Assembly (NCBI GenBank): GCA_002685335.1 | Contig: NYWY01000012.1 | Span: 1 to 15,732 of the forward strand | From: Planctomycetaceae bacterium | GTDB taxonomy: Bacteria; Planctomycetota; Phycisphaerae; Phycisphaerales; SM1A02 | Length of the DNA: 15,732 nt | Reading direction: 5' to 3' | Shown: in pieces, positions 6,941 to 14,269 of the stretch | Layout of the letters: the number at the start of each line of letters is the position of its first letter | Position numbering within the stretch: position 1 is the stretch's first letter | Notes under the pieces: generated by a model | Told to the model about the DNA's origin: nothing | Database searches by the model: none | Seen by the model: only the letters and a program-made list of their open reading frames with translations | Made by a program: the position numbers and the translations under genes

Positions 6941-9144
6941 ACAAGGTTGATGGTGGCGATCCCTGCCCCGCCAGCTTCGTCTCGAGCCCCGATGGTGACG
7001 GCTGAATCGCCGGGAGTCGAATGCGAAACCGCCTTCGCCACTGCAAGAATCGGCCCCACCGAGTGTCGTTCGACCCTCTCTTCACCCGGCTGCCCCCGGT
7101 TTTCGGGCGTCGCCCGTGCGATCAACCGGTCTCCCGGGCGTTCGTCACCATGATCGGCTCCGCAAACACGGACCGTGCCTTCTGCATCATCGAGTGCCGC
7201 ACGCCAGGCATCCACCGATCCTCGCAGACCGTGCCGGGGTGGCCAGGCGACCCGGGTCGACGTGAGCTTCGCTCGAACCGTGGCCCCTCGGGCGAGGGCC
7301 GCCCCACGTCGCTCGAGTACCAGGGCGACCGCCCCTTCGGCCGTCGGTCGATCGTCGAGCATTCCAAGCCGCTGGAGGATCGCGCGGATCTTCGGATGGG
7401 TCTCTTCGGCCGCGACCACGATCGCCCGGTCCGCCTGACCGCTGGCGAGATGTCGGCGAGCCAGGTGCAGGGCTTCGATTCCGGCGAGTCGGGTTCCCGA
7501 AGTGGAGAGCGTGAGACCTTCGATGCCCAGGCCCAGGCTCAGTTGGGCGCTTCCGATGTTGGGCACGCTCTCCGCGAAGTGAAGCGGGTTTCCGGAACCG
7601 AGTCCGTCGCGCACGAGTTCCTCGTAGAAATCGAGGGTGTAGTCGGCGGCCCCGAACCGCGTGCCCACGAACGCGGCCGATGAACGAATCTCCGCCTCCG
7701 CAAGGTCCGCGTCGTCGACCGCCAACCGGCCCGCCGCGCGGACCAGTTGGGCGAAGCGAGCAAGACGACGAACCGCGCGGGGGTCGTCCAGGCCGTCGAG
7801 GGCGTCGGCGTCGAGCGTGATCTCCCCGTCCCGAACGGGCTCCGATTCGGAGGCCGGCACCAGGGTCCCGACTCCCGTCACCACCACCTCGTCGAGGTCG
7901 CGGATCGGAGGTGCGGACGACGTCGGCTCCAGGGTGGTCATCGACTCGATCTCGATCGCGGCATCCGCCCCACCGAAACCGAGCGAGACCACGACGCCTC
8001 GATCGATCGCCAGATCCCTCGGCTCGGTCACCAAATCCAGGGTCGGGAAGGACTCGCGATCCGTGGTGGCGTTGGCCGCCCCCGGAATCCGACCCCGCTC
8101 CATCGATGCGATCAACACCGAAAGCTCCACCGACCCCGCCGCCCCGAGGGTGTGACCGATGCGACTCTTCAGGGCGGTCACCGGAATCGACGGGAACCGA
8201 TCGCCGAACGCGGCCTGCATCGCCGCGTGCTCGGCGGCGTCGTTGGCCGGAGTCGATGTCGCATGAGCCACCACCAGATCCGGCGGTGCGACCGCGGCCT
8301 CTCGAATGGCCCGCGCCGCTCCGAGTCCGTCGGGATTCGGCTGAGTGAGGTGATGTGCGTCGCTCGCCGCGCCCCAGCCGAGAATGCGGGCCAGCGGCGA
8401 GGCTCCCCGTTCCGTCGCGTCCGAGACCCGCTCGAGCACGAACACCCCGTATCCCTCGCCAAGTCGCATGCCTTCACGCCCCGCGGTGAAGGGACGAAGC
8501 GGCCCGTCCGCGATCAGTCGCAGGCACGAGAATCCCGCATACGCGAATTCACTGATCGGGTCGTAGGAGATCGCAAGGGCGAGATCGCATTCATCCAGCA
8601 GCAACGCGGTCGAGGCGAGGGCGATCGCGCTGACCCCGGACGCGCAGGCGGCCGAGATCGTGCTCCCACCCAGGGGGAGCCCCGTGCCCTGCATCACCGC
8701 TCGCGTGACGGTTCCGGTCAGGGATCCGGCATACTCGTGGAGGTCGTCGGTCCGCAATCCCCGCCCGAGATGCCGCATGCCGCCGAGGGTCGTTCCGAAG
8801 ATCGACTCCACCCGTCGCGGACGTCCCGATTCCATCCGCGGGACGCCTCCACCCAGACCGCTTTCTTCCAGGGCCTGGACGATGGTTCGGTGCAGCAGGC
8901 GCTCGGCCCGATCACCATCATCGCCCGCGGCTGGCTCGACCTCCGGACACTGCGCGGCTCGGACCGACCGCGGCGGCTCGCCGTCGACCGGTACGAAGGA
9001 TGATTCGATCGCCGGTGCGTCGTCGATGCGGACCTCGTCACGAAGCATCGCATCCAGAATCGCGTGCCGTCCCTCCCCGAGGGAGCAGCAGGCCGCGGCC
9101 GCGGTGATGACCACGTCCCGGGCGTCCGTCGCCGACGAATTCAC
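6937..9144 (-). CDS. fused ketosynthase / chain-length-factor protein (KS-CLF)
   Basis: A single 735-residue chain with two thiolase-fold halves. The first half (about 1-405) is a complete beta-ketoacyl-ACP synthase: nucleophile Cys167 in SAACASG, His294 in VVAHATST, Lys326 and His331 in LKSRIGHTLGAAG, and GFGG at 389-392. The second half (about 417-735) restarts with VVVTGVGTLVP but has lost the catalytic residues. By alignment the Cys position is Gly550 (STSGTRLAG) and the second His is Pro698 (VGPILAV), so it looks like a chain-length factor. Such pairs (ApeO/ApeC in aryl polyene synthesis) are normally separate subunits. It would condense malonyl units onto the carrier-bound aryl starter. 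The start is GTG at 9144, overlapping the dehydratase stop (GTGA), with GGAG 8 nt upstream. No frame break is visible across the fusion. Confidence 0.9.
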   Translation of the reverse strand: MNSSATDARDVVITAAAACCSLGEGRHAILDAMLRDEVRIDDAPAIESSFVPVDGEPPRSVRAAQCPEVEPAAGDDGDRAERLLHRTIVQALEESGLGGGVPRMESGRPRRVESIFGTTLGGMRHLGRGLRTDDLHEYAGSLTGTVTRAVMQGTGLPLGGSTISAACASGVSAIALASTALLLDECDLALAISYDPISEFAYAGFSCLRLIADGPLRPFTAGREGMRLGEGYGVFVLERVSDATERGASPLARILGWGAASDAHHLTQPNPDGLGAARAIREAAVAPPDLVVAHATSTPANDAAEHAAMQAAFGDRFPSIPVTALKSRIGHTLGAAGSVELSVLIASMERGRIPGAANATTDRESFPTLDLVTEPRDLAIDRGVVVSLGFGGADAAIEIESMTTLEPTSSAPPIRDLDEVVVTGVGTLVPASESEPVRDGEITLDADALDGLDDPRAVRRLARFAQLVRAAGRLAVDDADLAEAEIRSSAAFVGTRFGAADYTLDFYEELVRDGLGSGNPLHFAESVPNIGSAQLSLGLGIEGLTLSTSGTRLAGIEALHLARRHLASGQADRAIVVAAEETHPKIRAILQRLGMLDDRPTAEGAVALVLERRGAALARGATVRAKLTSTRVAWPPRHGLRGSVDAWRAALDDAEGTVRVCGADHGDERPGDRLIARATPENRGQPGEERVERHSVGPILAVAKAVSHSTPGDSAVTIGARDEAGGAGIATINLV

Positions 9145-9596
9145 AAGCCCGACTCCGAACCGGACTCCGAGCCCGGAAGACTCACCGCCACCGCCCCCAG
9201 CGCGACCACGGTCCCGGCCACTCGGGCTTCGAACTCGAAGCGATGGATCGAACCCATCGAGCGATCGAGGTCGACCGAAAGTTCCACGTCCGCCGGCGGC
9301 TCCACCGGACGCTTGAACCGCGCCTCGTGGAGGACGAGCATCCCTTGTCCGTCGCCACCGACGGCCTGATGCGCGACCGCGCCGGCCAGTTGGGCCGCGG
9401 CTTCCACCAGCAGTACGCCGGGGACCAGCGGCCGGCCGGGGAAGTGACCGCGAAGGAAGTCCTCATCGCCTCGCACCTGCCATCGTCCCCGACCCCGTTC
9501 GGGACCGAGTTCGTCGATCCGATCGAGAAAACGGAACGGCTCCCCGTGGGGAAGCGAGCGCAACGCGAGATCGAGCGCTGTCCGATCGGTGGTCAT
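9141..9596 (-). CDS. FabZ-like 3-hydroxyacyl-ACP dehydratase
   Basis: A 151-residue hot-dog fold protein of usual FabZ length. The catalytic motif is intact: LRGHFPGRPLVPGVLLVEAAAQ, with His51 on the loop and Glu65 on the central helix, and LPHGEPFRFLD (15-25) at the N-terminus. It would remove water from the 3-hydroxyacyl chain on the carrier protein to create each double bond of the polyene, the role shared by ApeI and ApeP in aryl polyene synthesis. Only one dehydratase is present here, while those systems are described as using two, so this one may act as a homodimer or need an outside partner. The ATG at 9596 shares one base with the carrier-protein stop (TGATG). The C-terminus ends in a repeated GSES encoded by a 12-nt tandem repeat next to the KS start. 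Confidence 0.9.
   Translation of the reverse strand: MTTDRTALDLALRSLPHGEPFRFLDRIDELGPERGRGRWQVRGDEDFLRGHFPGRPLVPGVLLVEAAAQLAGAVAHQAVGGDGQGMLVLHEARFKRPVEPPADVELSVDLDRSMGSIHRFEFEARVAGTVVALGAVAVSLPGSESGSESGL
9151..9174 (-). repeat. 12-nt tandem repeat at the dehydratase 3' end
   Basis: Two adjacent 12-nt units, matching at 10 of 12 positions, encode the repeated GSES at the C-terminus of the dehydratase. The copy nearer the KS-CLF gene also provides its ribosome binding site, GGAG at 9156-9153, 8 nt before the GTG. Confidence 0.6.
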
Positions 9597-9883
9597 CAGG
9601 CTTGCCGGAGCTCTTCGACGAAGTCCACGAAGGCTCCGACGGTGGACATCGTGTCACGGCCGAGCCGGTCGTTGGGAATCTTGATCCCGATCCGCTTCTC
9701 GGTGCCGGTGACCACCATCAGGAGATCCAGGGAGTCGAGCCCCAGCTCGTCGCCGACCAGTGGAGTGTCCCGGGTCAGGGTGATCGAACCGAGCTTGAGA
9801 TCGGTCCGGAGCACGTCGCACACGGTTTCGAGAAGTTCGTTCTGGGATTCGGTCATGGTCGAGGGTTCACTATGCCTGTTCAC
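9596..9883 (-). CDS. acyl carrier protein
   Basis: A small acidic carrier protein with the phosphopantetheine site DSL in ELGLDSLDLLMV. Its serine is residue 51 counting from the GTG at 9883 (95 aa), or residue 42 from the ATG at 9856 (86 aa). The GTG start is given because it overlaps the permease stop as GTGA, like the other junctions. The ATG is equally possible, since the first nine residues are not conserved in carrier proteins and neither start has a clear ribosome site. It would carry the hydroxybenzoyl starter and the growing polyene between the ligase, KS-CLF and dehydratase. Characterised aryl polyene systems have two carrier proteins and only one is seen here. No phosphopantetheinyl transferase gene lies in the window. 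Confidence 0.9.
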   Translation of the reverse strand: MNRHSEPSTMTESQNELLETVCDVLRTDLKLGSITLTRDTPLVGDELGLDSLDLLMVVTGTEKRIGIKIPNDRLGRDTMSTVGAFVDFVEELRQA

Positions 9884-11157
9884 CGCCAGCGAGCGACGGC
9901 CATTCGGGCTCCGACCAGGAAGATCACGGTGGTGACCGCGATGAGGCCGAGGGTCGGAGCGATTCGTCCAAACATCAGGGGGAGCGTATCGCTCGGGGTC
10001 GTGTACCAGAGTACCTGTTGCAACGCCCCGATGGACCTTGCATTGAACGCCCAGTCGCCGACCGCCTGCAAAGACTGCGGCATGAGGAAGGTCGGGATCA
10101 TGCTGCCACCGATGGCACTCAGGACCAGGACCGCGATGGTCCCGATCGTCGTCTGCTGCCGGCGGGTCCGGGCGATCCCCGTGATGAACATCCCGAGTCC
10201 CGCGGCCCCGGCGGCGATCGCGGGAAGCAGGATCGCGAGGCAGACCAGTTGTCGGAAGGAGAAGAACCGGACGTCGAAGACCAGGGCCGCCCAGCCGAGC
10301 ATCGCGATGATCTGGGCCATGCCCACCAGGATCGAAAAGAAGAACCGGTTCAGGACCACCGCCCAGGGACCGATTCCCGAGGCCTTCAACCGGTCGAGAA
10401 TTCCGCGTTCATGCTCCTCGAGGAGCCAACCCGTGGTGGAAAGGGCGCTGAACAGCATGAACATCACTCCGATCGCCGCGGTGTAGTAGGTCACCAACGA
10501 CGGCCCACCCGGTCCCACGTCGACCGGCCCGGCATCCACGGAGACCCGGGTCGCCTTGATGATCGTGTCGATCGCACCGGCGAAGGCCCCGCCTTCCGAA
10601 CCCTTGCCCGCCTGCTCCATCGAACGAGCCAATGCCGCCTGTCGATCGGTCAGGGGTCCGGCCACCATCTCCAGCACCTTGATCTCCCGCCCCAGGAGCT
10701 GGGGAGCGAGCCCTTCCCAGGCCGAGGCCGCCATGACTCCCCGCGCGAAGCCCGGAGCGATCGGATTCGCCGGATCGAATCGGACCTGCAGGCCCGGGAT
10801 CGGGGCGGACGGATCCGAGAGCGCCTTCCCGAATCCCGCCGGAACCACCACGCCGGCGGGAAAGTTCCCGTCCGCGATCACCGCGTCGATGTCCGCGGCG
10901 GAGTCACCTTCGATCGAGACCAGGTCCAGACGATCGGCCGTGCGGGCGGCCGCGGCGAGGGCCGCGGAGGCGGAACTCCCGTCGAGGTCGAGGATCGCGA
11001 CCCGGACCTTGTTTTCTCCGTTGCGGCCGAATCCCTGGAACACCGTCGCGAAGATCGAGAGGAAGACGATCGGCACGATCGCGTACAGCGCAAGCCCGAG
11101 TCGGTCCCGGTGCAGCGTGATCCAGGCCATTCGAAGAAGCGCGAATCTTCTCATCAT
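9880..11157 (-). CDS. ABC-2 type transporter permease
   Basis: A 425-residue membrane protein of the ABC-2 exporter class. Topology by eye: one N-terminal helix (LALYAIVPIVFLSIFATVF, about residues 21-39), then a large soluble loop outside the cytoplasm with no membrane segment up to about residue 230, then about five helices in the C-terminal half. The segment HERGILDRLKASGI between the first two C-terminal helices is the coupling region typical of these permeases. It should pair with the ATPase at 14266-15225, which belongs to the same operon but lies five genes upstream. The likely cargo is the finished aryl polyene or its lipid conjugate (inference). Two start codons lie side by side. ATG at 11157 overlaps the previous stop (ATGA), and ATG at 11154 lies 7 nt after a strong GAGGA. 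The frame extends further upstream only inside the acyltransferase gene. Confidence 0.88.
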   Translation of the reverse strand: MMRRFALLRMAWITLHRDRLGLALYAIVPIVFLSIFATVFQGFGRNGENKVRVAILDLDGSSASAALAAAARTADRLDLVSIEGDSAADIDAVIADGNFPAGVVVPAGFGKALSDPSAPIPGLQVRFDPANPIAPGFARGVMAASAWEGLAPQLLGREIKVLEMVAGPLTDRQAALARSMEQAGKGSEGGAFAGAIDTIIKATRVSVDAGPVDVGPGGPSLVTYYTAAIGVMFMLFSALSTTGWLLEEHERGILDRLKASGIGPWAVVLNRFFFSILVGMAQIIAMLGWAALVFDVRFFSFRQLVCLAILLPAIAAGAAGLGMFITGIARTRRQQTTIGTIAVLVLSAIGGSMIPTFLMPQSLQAVGDWAFNARSIGALQQVLWYTTPSDTLPLMFGRIAPTLGLIAVTTVIFLVGARMAVARWR

Positions 11158-12152
11158 GCGATCCTCTTCCCGGACGGCGACTCGTCCTTCCAGACGGGGT
11201 GGACGTTCAGCCACTGGGTCGGATGTTCGGTGATGACCTTTTCGATCATCTCGACCCAGCGAAGAACTCCGGGGTGGTTCCCCGGATCGCGACGCAGGTC
11301 GCCGTCCATCGGGAGGGGCGATTCCATCCGGAGGGCGAGCCCGCCGTCGGGGAGTCGCCAGTTGAAGACCGGCACCACCGAGGCGTTCGCCGAATCCGCG
11401 AGTTTGAACGGACCGATCGGTATCTCCATCTCGCGTCCGAAGACCGTCATCGGAGTTCCCCGCTGACCCGGTTGCACGCGGTCTCCCAGGAGTGCGACCA
11501 CCTCACCCCGATCCAGGCCGTCGCGGAGTTCCGCCCAGGTGGCGAGTCCGTCATCGACCGCATGGCCGATGACCCCGAGCCGTTGCCGGGCGCGTCGCCG
11601 CATGTTCTCGAGGGTGCGGATGGGATCCCGGTGGTAGAGGACGTGGATCGGTGCATGCCGCCCGATGAATGCCGCTGCGGGTTCGAACTCCCCCATGTGC
11701 ATCGAGAGCATCACGATGCCCCGGGTTCCTCGTGCACCGAAGTGAGCCCGGAACTCGTCCAGGCCTTCGACGTGGCTGATTCTCTCCAGCAGGCGTTCGG
11801 GTGATCGACGGGACGCGACGGCGATCCCTTCCATGTATCGCTGCATGTGATCCAGCACCCCGAGTCCATAGGCGTCGATCATCGATTCGTCCGCATCGGG
11901 ACCCAGGATGATCCGTCCGTTCTCTCGAAGCGTCCGACGCCACGATTCCGCTCGTCGCCAGGTCTCCGTGACCATTCGAGATCGGAGCCGGGCCGTGATC
12001 CACGGGGCGTGGGCGTAGCCGCGAAGCAGGGCCGAGACCGCCAACCGTTCCACCGTCGAGATCCGACGCCCTTCCGGTTCGATCCGGGCGGGATCGCTGG
12101 CATCACCGGTGGAGGAGGGACGTTTCGGGATTCCGGTCGCGGTCGACGTCAC
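11154..12152 (-). CDS. LpxL/HtrB-like lysophospholipid acyltransferase
   Basis: A 332-residue protein of the LpxL/HtrB acyltransferase family, which transfers acyl chains from carrier protein to lipid hydroxyls at the inner membrane. The catalytic HX4E is His152 to Glu157 in MLSMHMGEFEPAA. Typical later parts are LLGDRVQPGQRG (221-232) with Gly-Asp-Arg, then EIPIGPFKLA and VVPVFNW. The first 30 residues are polar and unconserved. Aryl polyene clusters carry acyltransferases of this kind, thought to attach the polyene to a lipid, and that is the likely role here in place of lipid A synthesis. The start is GTG at 12152, overlapping the preceding stop (GTGA), with GGGAG 7 nt upstream. No strong N-terminal membrane anchor is seen, unlike E. 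coli LpxL. Confidence 0.85.
   Translation of the reverse strand: MTSTATGIPKRPSSTGDASDPARIEPEGRRISTVERLAVSALLRGYAHAPWITARLRSRMVTETWRRAESWRRTLRENGRIILGPDADESMIDAYGLGVLDHMQRYMEGIAVASRRSPERLLERISHVEGLDEFRAHFGARGTRGIVMLSMHMGEFEPAAAFIGRHAPIHVLYHRDPIRTLENMRRRARQRLGVIGHAVDDGLATWAELRDGLDRGEVVALLGDRVQPGQRGTPMTVFGREMEIPIGPFKLADSANASVVPVFNWRLPDGGLALRMESPLPMDGDLRRDPGNHPGVLRWVEMIEKVITEHPTQWLNVHPVWKDESPSGKRIA
11162..11166 (-). promoter_or_regulatory. ribosome binding site of the ABC-2 permease
   Basis: GAGGA lies 4 nt before the ATG at 11157 and 7 nt before the adjacent ATG at 11154. The spacing favours the second codon slightly, so the protein may be 424 residues. Confidence 0.6.
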
Positions 12153-12901
12153 GAGGCGGCTCCCGTCGATTCGACGCCCAACGGCACGGGATCCTCCTCC
12201 GAGGCCGGGGCAAGGCGTTCGACCGCGTCCCGGAGCCGAGCGGTGAATTCGCCCGAACTCTCGTCGCGACCGGATCGAAGCGCGTTTCCGAAACTCACGC
12301 GAAGGGTGCCGGGTCGCGGCCAGCGGACGCCGGGGGGCAGGATCCGCTCGGTCCCGTCGATGTAGGCCGGTACGACCGGGAGATCATGTCGGCGGGCGAG
12401 TTCCGCGGCACCGTGTCGAAACCGCCCCATGCGACCGCTCCGTGATCGGGTCGCTTCCGGAAAGATCATGAGGTTCCAGCCGCAACCGAGCATCGCGTCG
12501 ATCCGGTCGAGCTGCGAGTACTCGCCGCCCACCCGGTCGATGAGCAGAACGTTCATCGAACTGCGGATGAACCAGATCACCACCCGACGGAAGAACCGCT
12601 CGCGCCTCGGCTGACCGTCCCGGGGCACGAAGAAATCGAGTCCCCCCACCGTCGCGGTCGCATTCCGACGCACCGCGGGCAAGGCGAGAAAGATCACCGG
12701 CGTGTCGACCAGACTGTGATGGTTCGAAACCACGATGAACTGTTCATGTTCGTCGATCAGGGCCCCGCCCTCGACCTTCACCGGAACTCGACACACGATC
12801 TGTCCGGCATCGTGCAGGACGCGGAGCAGTCCTCGAGCCAGCCTGCGACTGAACCAGCCGGTGGGGACGCCGAACCCCGCGATGTCCCGACCTTGGTTCA
12901 T
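12149..12901 (-). CDS. PlsC-like 1-acylglycerol-3-phosphate acyltransferase family protein
   Basis: A 250-residue protein of the PlsC/LPLAT family. The catalytic HX4D is His61 to Asp66 in SNHHSLVDTP, and the acyl-acceptor motif is FPEATRSRSG (147-156), a PEATRS variant of the usual PEGTRS. The GGLDFFVPRD segment (87-96) sits where these enzymes carry their second block. Together with the neighbouring LpxL-like enzyme it gives two acyltransferases of different families in one pigment operon. One could load the polyene onto glycerol phosphate or a similar head and the other could add a fatty acid. This split is inference. The ATG at 12901 overlaps the DUF2141 gene stop (ATGA), and GGAAGG ends 3 nt before it. 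Confidence 0.87.
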   Translation of the reverse strand: MNQGRDIAGFGVPTGWFSRRLARGLLRVLHDAGQIVCRVPVKVEGGALIDEHEQFIVVSNHHSLVDTPVIFLALPAVRRNATATVGGLDFFVPRDGQPRRERFFRRVVIWFIRSSMNVLLIDRVGGEYSQLDRIDAMLGCGWNLMIFPEATRSRSGRMGRFRHGAAELARRHDLPVVPAYIDGTERILPPGVRWPRPGTLRVSFGNALRSGRDESSGEFTARLRDAVERLAPASEEDPVPLGVESTGAAS

Positions 12902-13497
12902 GAGCCTTCCGTGGTCTCGGTCGACGACGCCTCCGCGGCTTCTCGTCGTTCCCGTCGCACGCCGGAGCGATCGAGGGACGTACCCATGCGGAATCGGACC
13001 AGGGTGGTGGGCGCCTGCAACTCCACCGCCACGTCTTCGAAGGACGGCAGGCCGAGAATCACCGACTGGTCGTTGGAGAATCCCCAGGGCTCGGAGGGTA
13101 GTCCGATGAAGTTCCGGGTCAGGTTCTCGTCCCGTTCGAGGTCGATGAATCCCGAAATCGCGCTGGGCATGATCCGGACATCCTCGAAGACCACTCGAGT
13201 GACGGGGATCACCACCGGAATGACGATGGATTCGGCCCAGCGATCCGTTTCCAGGAAGTCTTCCGACGCCTGGAACACCGCGAGGTAGAGGAGTTCATTC
13301 TCCCACTTCGCGGTCTCGACCTCGATCACCAGCCGGGTCGTACCGGCGACCGCTGCAGCATCGTCGACGATCGTTCCGGGGGCGGACCGGCATCCGACCG
13401 CCGTCATCGAGCCGAGCACCAGGGCGAGGAACCCGGACACGGAACGCGACGTCGGCAGCTGCCGGGAGGAATGGTCAACCAACCGGGGCCGTGGCAC
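12898..13497 (-). CDS. DUF2141-like lipoprotein
   Basis: A 199-residue predicted lipoprotein. From the GTG at 13497 it has arginines at the N-terminus, a hydrophobic run SGFLALVLGSMTAVG and a lipobox cysteine at 36 (AVGC). The mature part shows the pattern I recall for DUF2141 (COG4704): a beta strand, then DLERDENL (119-126), GLPSEPWGFSN (132-142) and LPSFEDVAVEL (150-160). No function is known to me for that family. The GTG is chosen because GGAG lies 6 nt upstream and it places the signal peptide correctly. It gives a 23-nt overlap with the methyltransferase; a TTG at 13482 is possible. An upstream ATG at 13590 would bury the signal peptide behind 60 residues antisense to nothing useful and inside the methyltransferase. 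In this operon it might help hold or move the pigment at the outer membrane; that is a guess. Confidence 0.72.
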   Translation of the reverse strand: MPRPRLVDHSSRQLPTSRSVSGFLALVLGSMTAVGCRSAPGTIVDDAAAVAGTTRLVIEVETAKWENELLYLAVFQASEDFLETDRWAESIVIPVVIPVTRVVFEDVRIMPSAISGFIDLERDENLTRNFIGLPSEPWGFSNDQSVILGLPSFEDVAVELQAPTTLVRFRMGTSLDRSGVRRERREAAEASSTETTEGS

Positions 13498-14269
13498 GGA
13501 ACTCTCCAAGAAGACCACCCGCAGGGCGGTATTCGATTTCGGTGAAACCAGCGTCCTTGAGCTTTCCAAGGACGACGTCACGTGGTGCAAAGGAGGATAT
13601 CGAGTCCCAGAAATGGCGAAGGAGATCCCGAACCGACCACGAGCCGCAGGCGATCGCGAAGACCCGGGATCCCACTCCTTTGATCATGACTTCCATCGCC
13701 CGGTGACCCCGTGGGGATCGCGGCACCATCATCTCCAGCAGAACCAGCCGGCCGCCGGGTCGAAGCACCCGCCTGATCTCACGAAACGCTTCGTCGAGGT
13801 CCTCTGCGTAGCGGATCGCGTACCCGCTGACCACCGCGTCGCGACTGGAGTCATCGACCGGGATGTGTGAAAACGACCCCGGGCGAACGTCCCTGACGCC
13901 GGCACCTTCCGCCAGCGCCCGCATCTCCGAACAGGGGTCGACGCCGACGATCGACGTTGAGTCGGGTAGGAATCGCTGGGCCGCGAGGGTGAGTACGCCG
14001 GTGCCGCATCCGACATCCACGAGGGTCGCGTCCTTCGGAAGCTTCAGCGAGAGGATCGTGCGTCGGCGGTACCAGTTGCTGGTACCGAAGCTGATCAGCG
14101 TGTTGAGTCGGTCGTACCGGTCGGCGGTTCGGGCGTACAACTCCATCACCGCCGGGTCACCCGTCAAGTCTCCGGCCAGGTCATCCGTGGAGACGGCGGC
14201 GTCCGACCTCGGATCGACGCCCTGCGCAACGGTCTGGTCGGCATCCCGGATCCGGTCGTCGGTCGTCAC
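13475..14269 (-). CDS. UbiE/MenG-like SAM-dependent methyltransferase
   Basis: A 264-residue class I methyltransferase. Motif I is VDVGCGTG (84-91), preceded by YDRLNTLISFGTSNWYRRR (52-70), a block typical of the UbiE/MenG branch. VVSGYAIRY and LRPGGRLVLLEMM follow as motifs II and III. The first 35 residues are polar and unconserved. UbiE proper methylates quinone precursors, but its place inside the polyene operon points to C- or O-methylation of the aryl head, as known for aryl polyenes and for the methyl ether of xanthomonadin. Which atom is methylated cannot be read. The GTG at 14269 overlaps the ATPase stop (GTGA); the ribosome site is weak. A true quinone-pathway enzyme stays possible, and other ubi/men genes are not in the window. 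Confidence 0.85.
   Translation of the reverse strand: MTTDDRIRDADQTVAQGVDPRSDAAVSTDDLAGDLTGDPAVMELYARTADRYDRLNTLISFGTSNWYRRRTILSLKLPKDATLVDVGCGTGVLTLAAQRFLPDSTSIVGVDPCSEMRALAEGAGVRDVRPGSFSHIPVDDSSRDAVVSGYAIRYAEDLDEAFREIRRVLRPGGRLVLLEMMVPRSPRGHRAMEVMIKGVGSRVFAIACGSWSVRDLLRHFWDSISSFAPRDVVLGKLKDAGFTEIEYRPAGGLLGEFRATAPVG
13502..13507 (-). promoter_or_regulatory. ribosome binding site deciding the DUF2141 lipoprotein start
   Basis: GGAGAG sits just upstream of the GTG at 13497, with GGAG 6 nt away. It lies inside the methyltransferase coding region and supports the 199-residue start over TTG 13482 or ATG 13590. Confidence 0.55.

Noticed and set aside
7747..9003. Plus-strand open frame of about 418 codons opposite the KS-CLF gene
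   Set aside because: No domain or hydrophobic pattern; it is a shadow of the KS-CLF reading frame. The same holds for 3520-4902 and 10018-11466.
13475..14269. Housekeeping UbiE/MenG of quinone synthesis
   Set aside because: Not excluded by sequence, but the overlap with the exporter gene and the lack of quinone genes nearby make a pigment methyltransferase the better reading.
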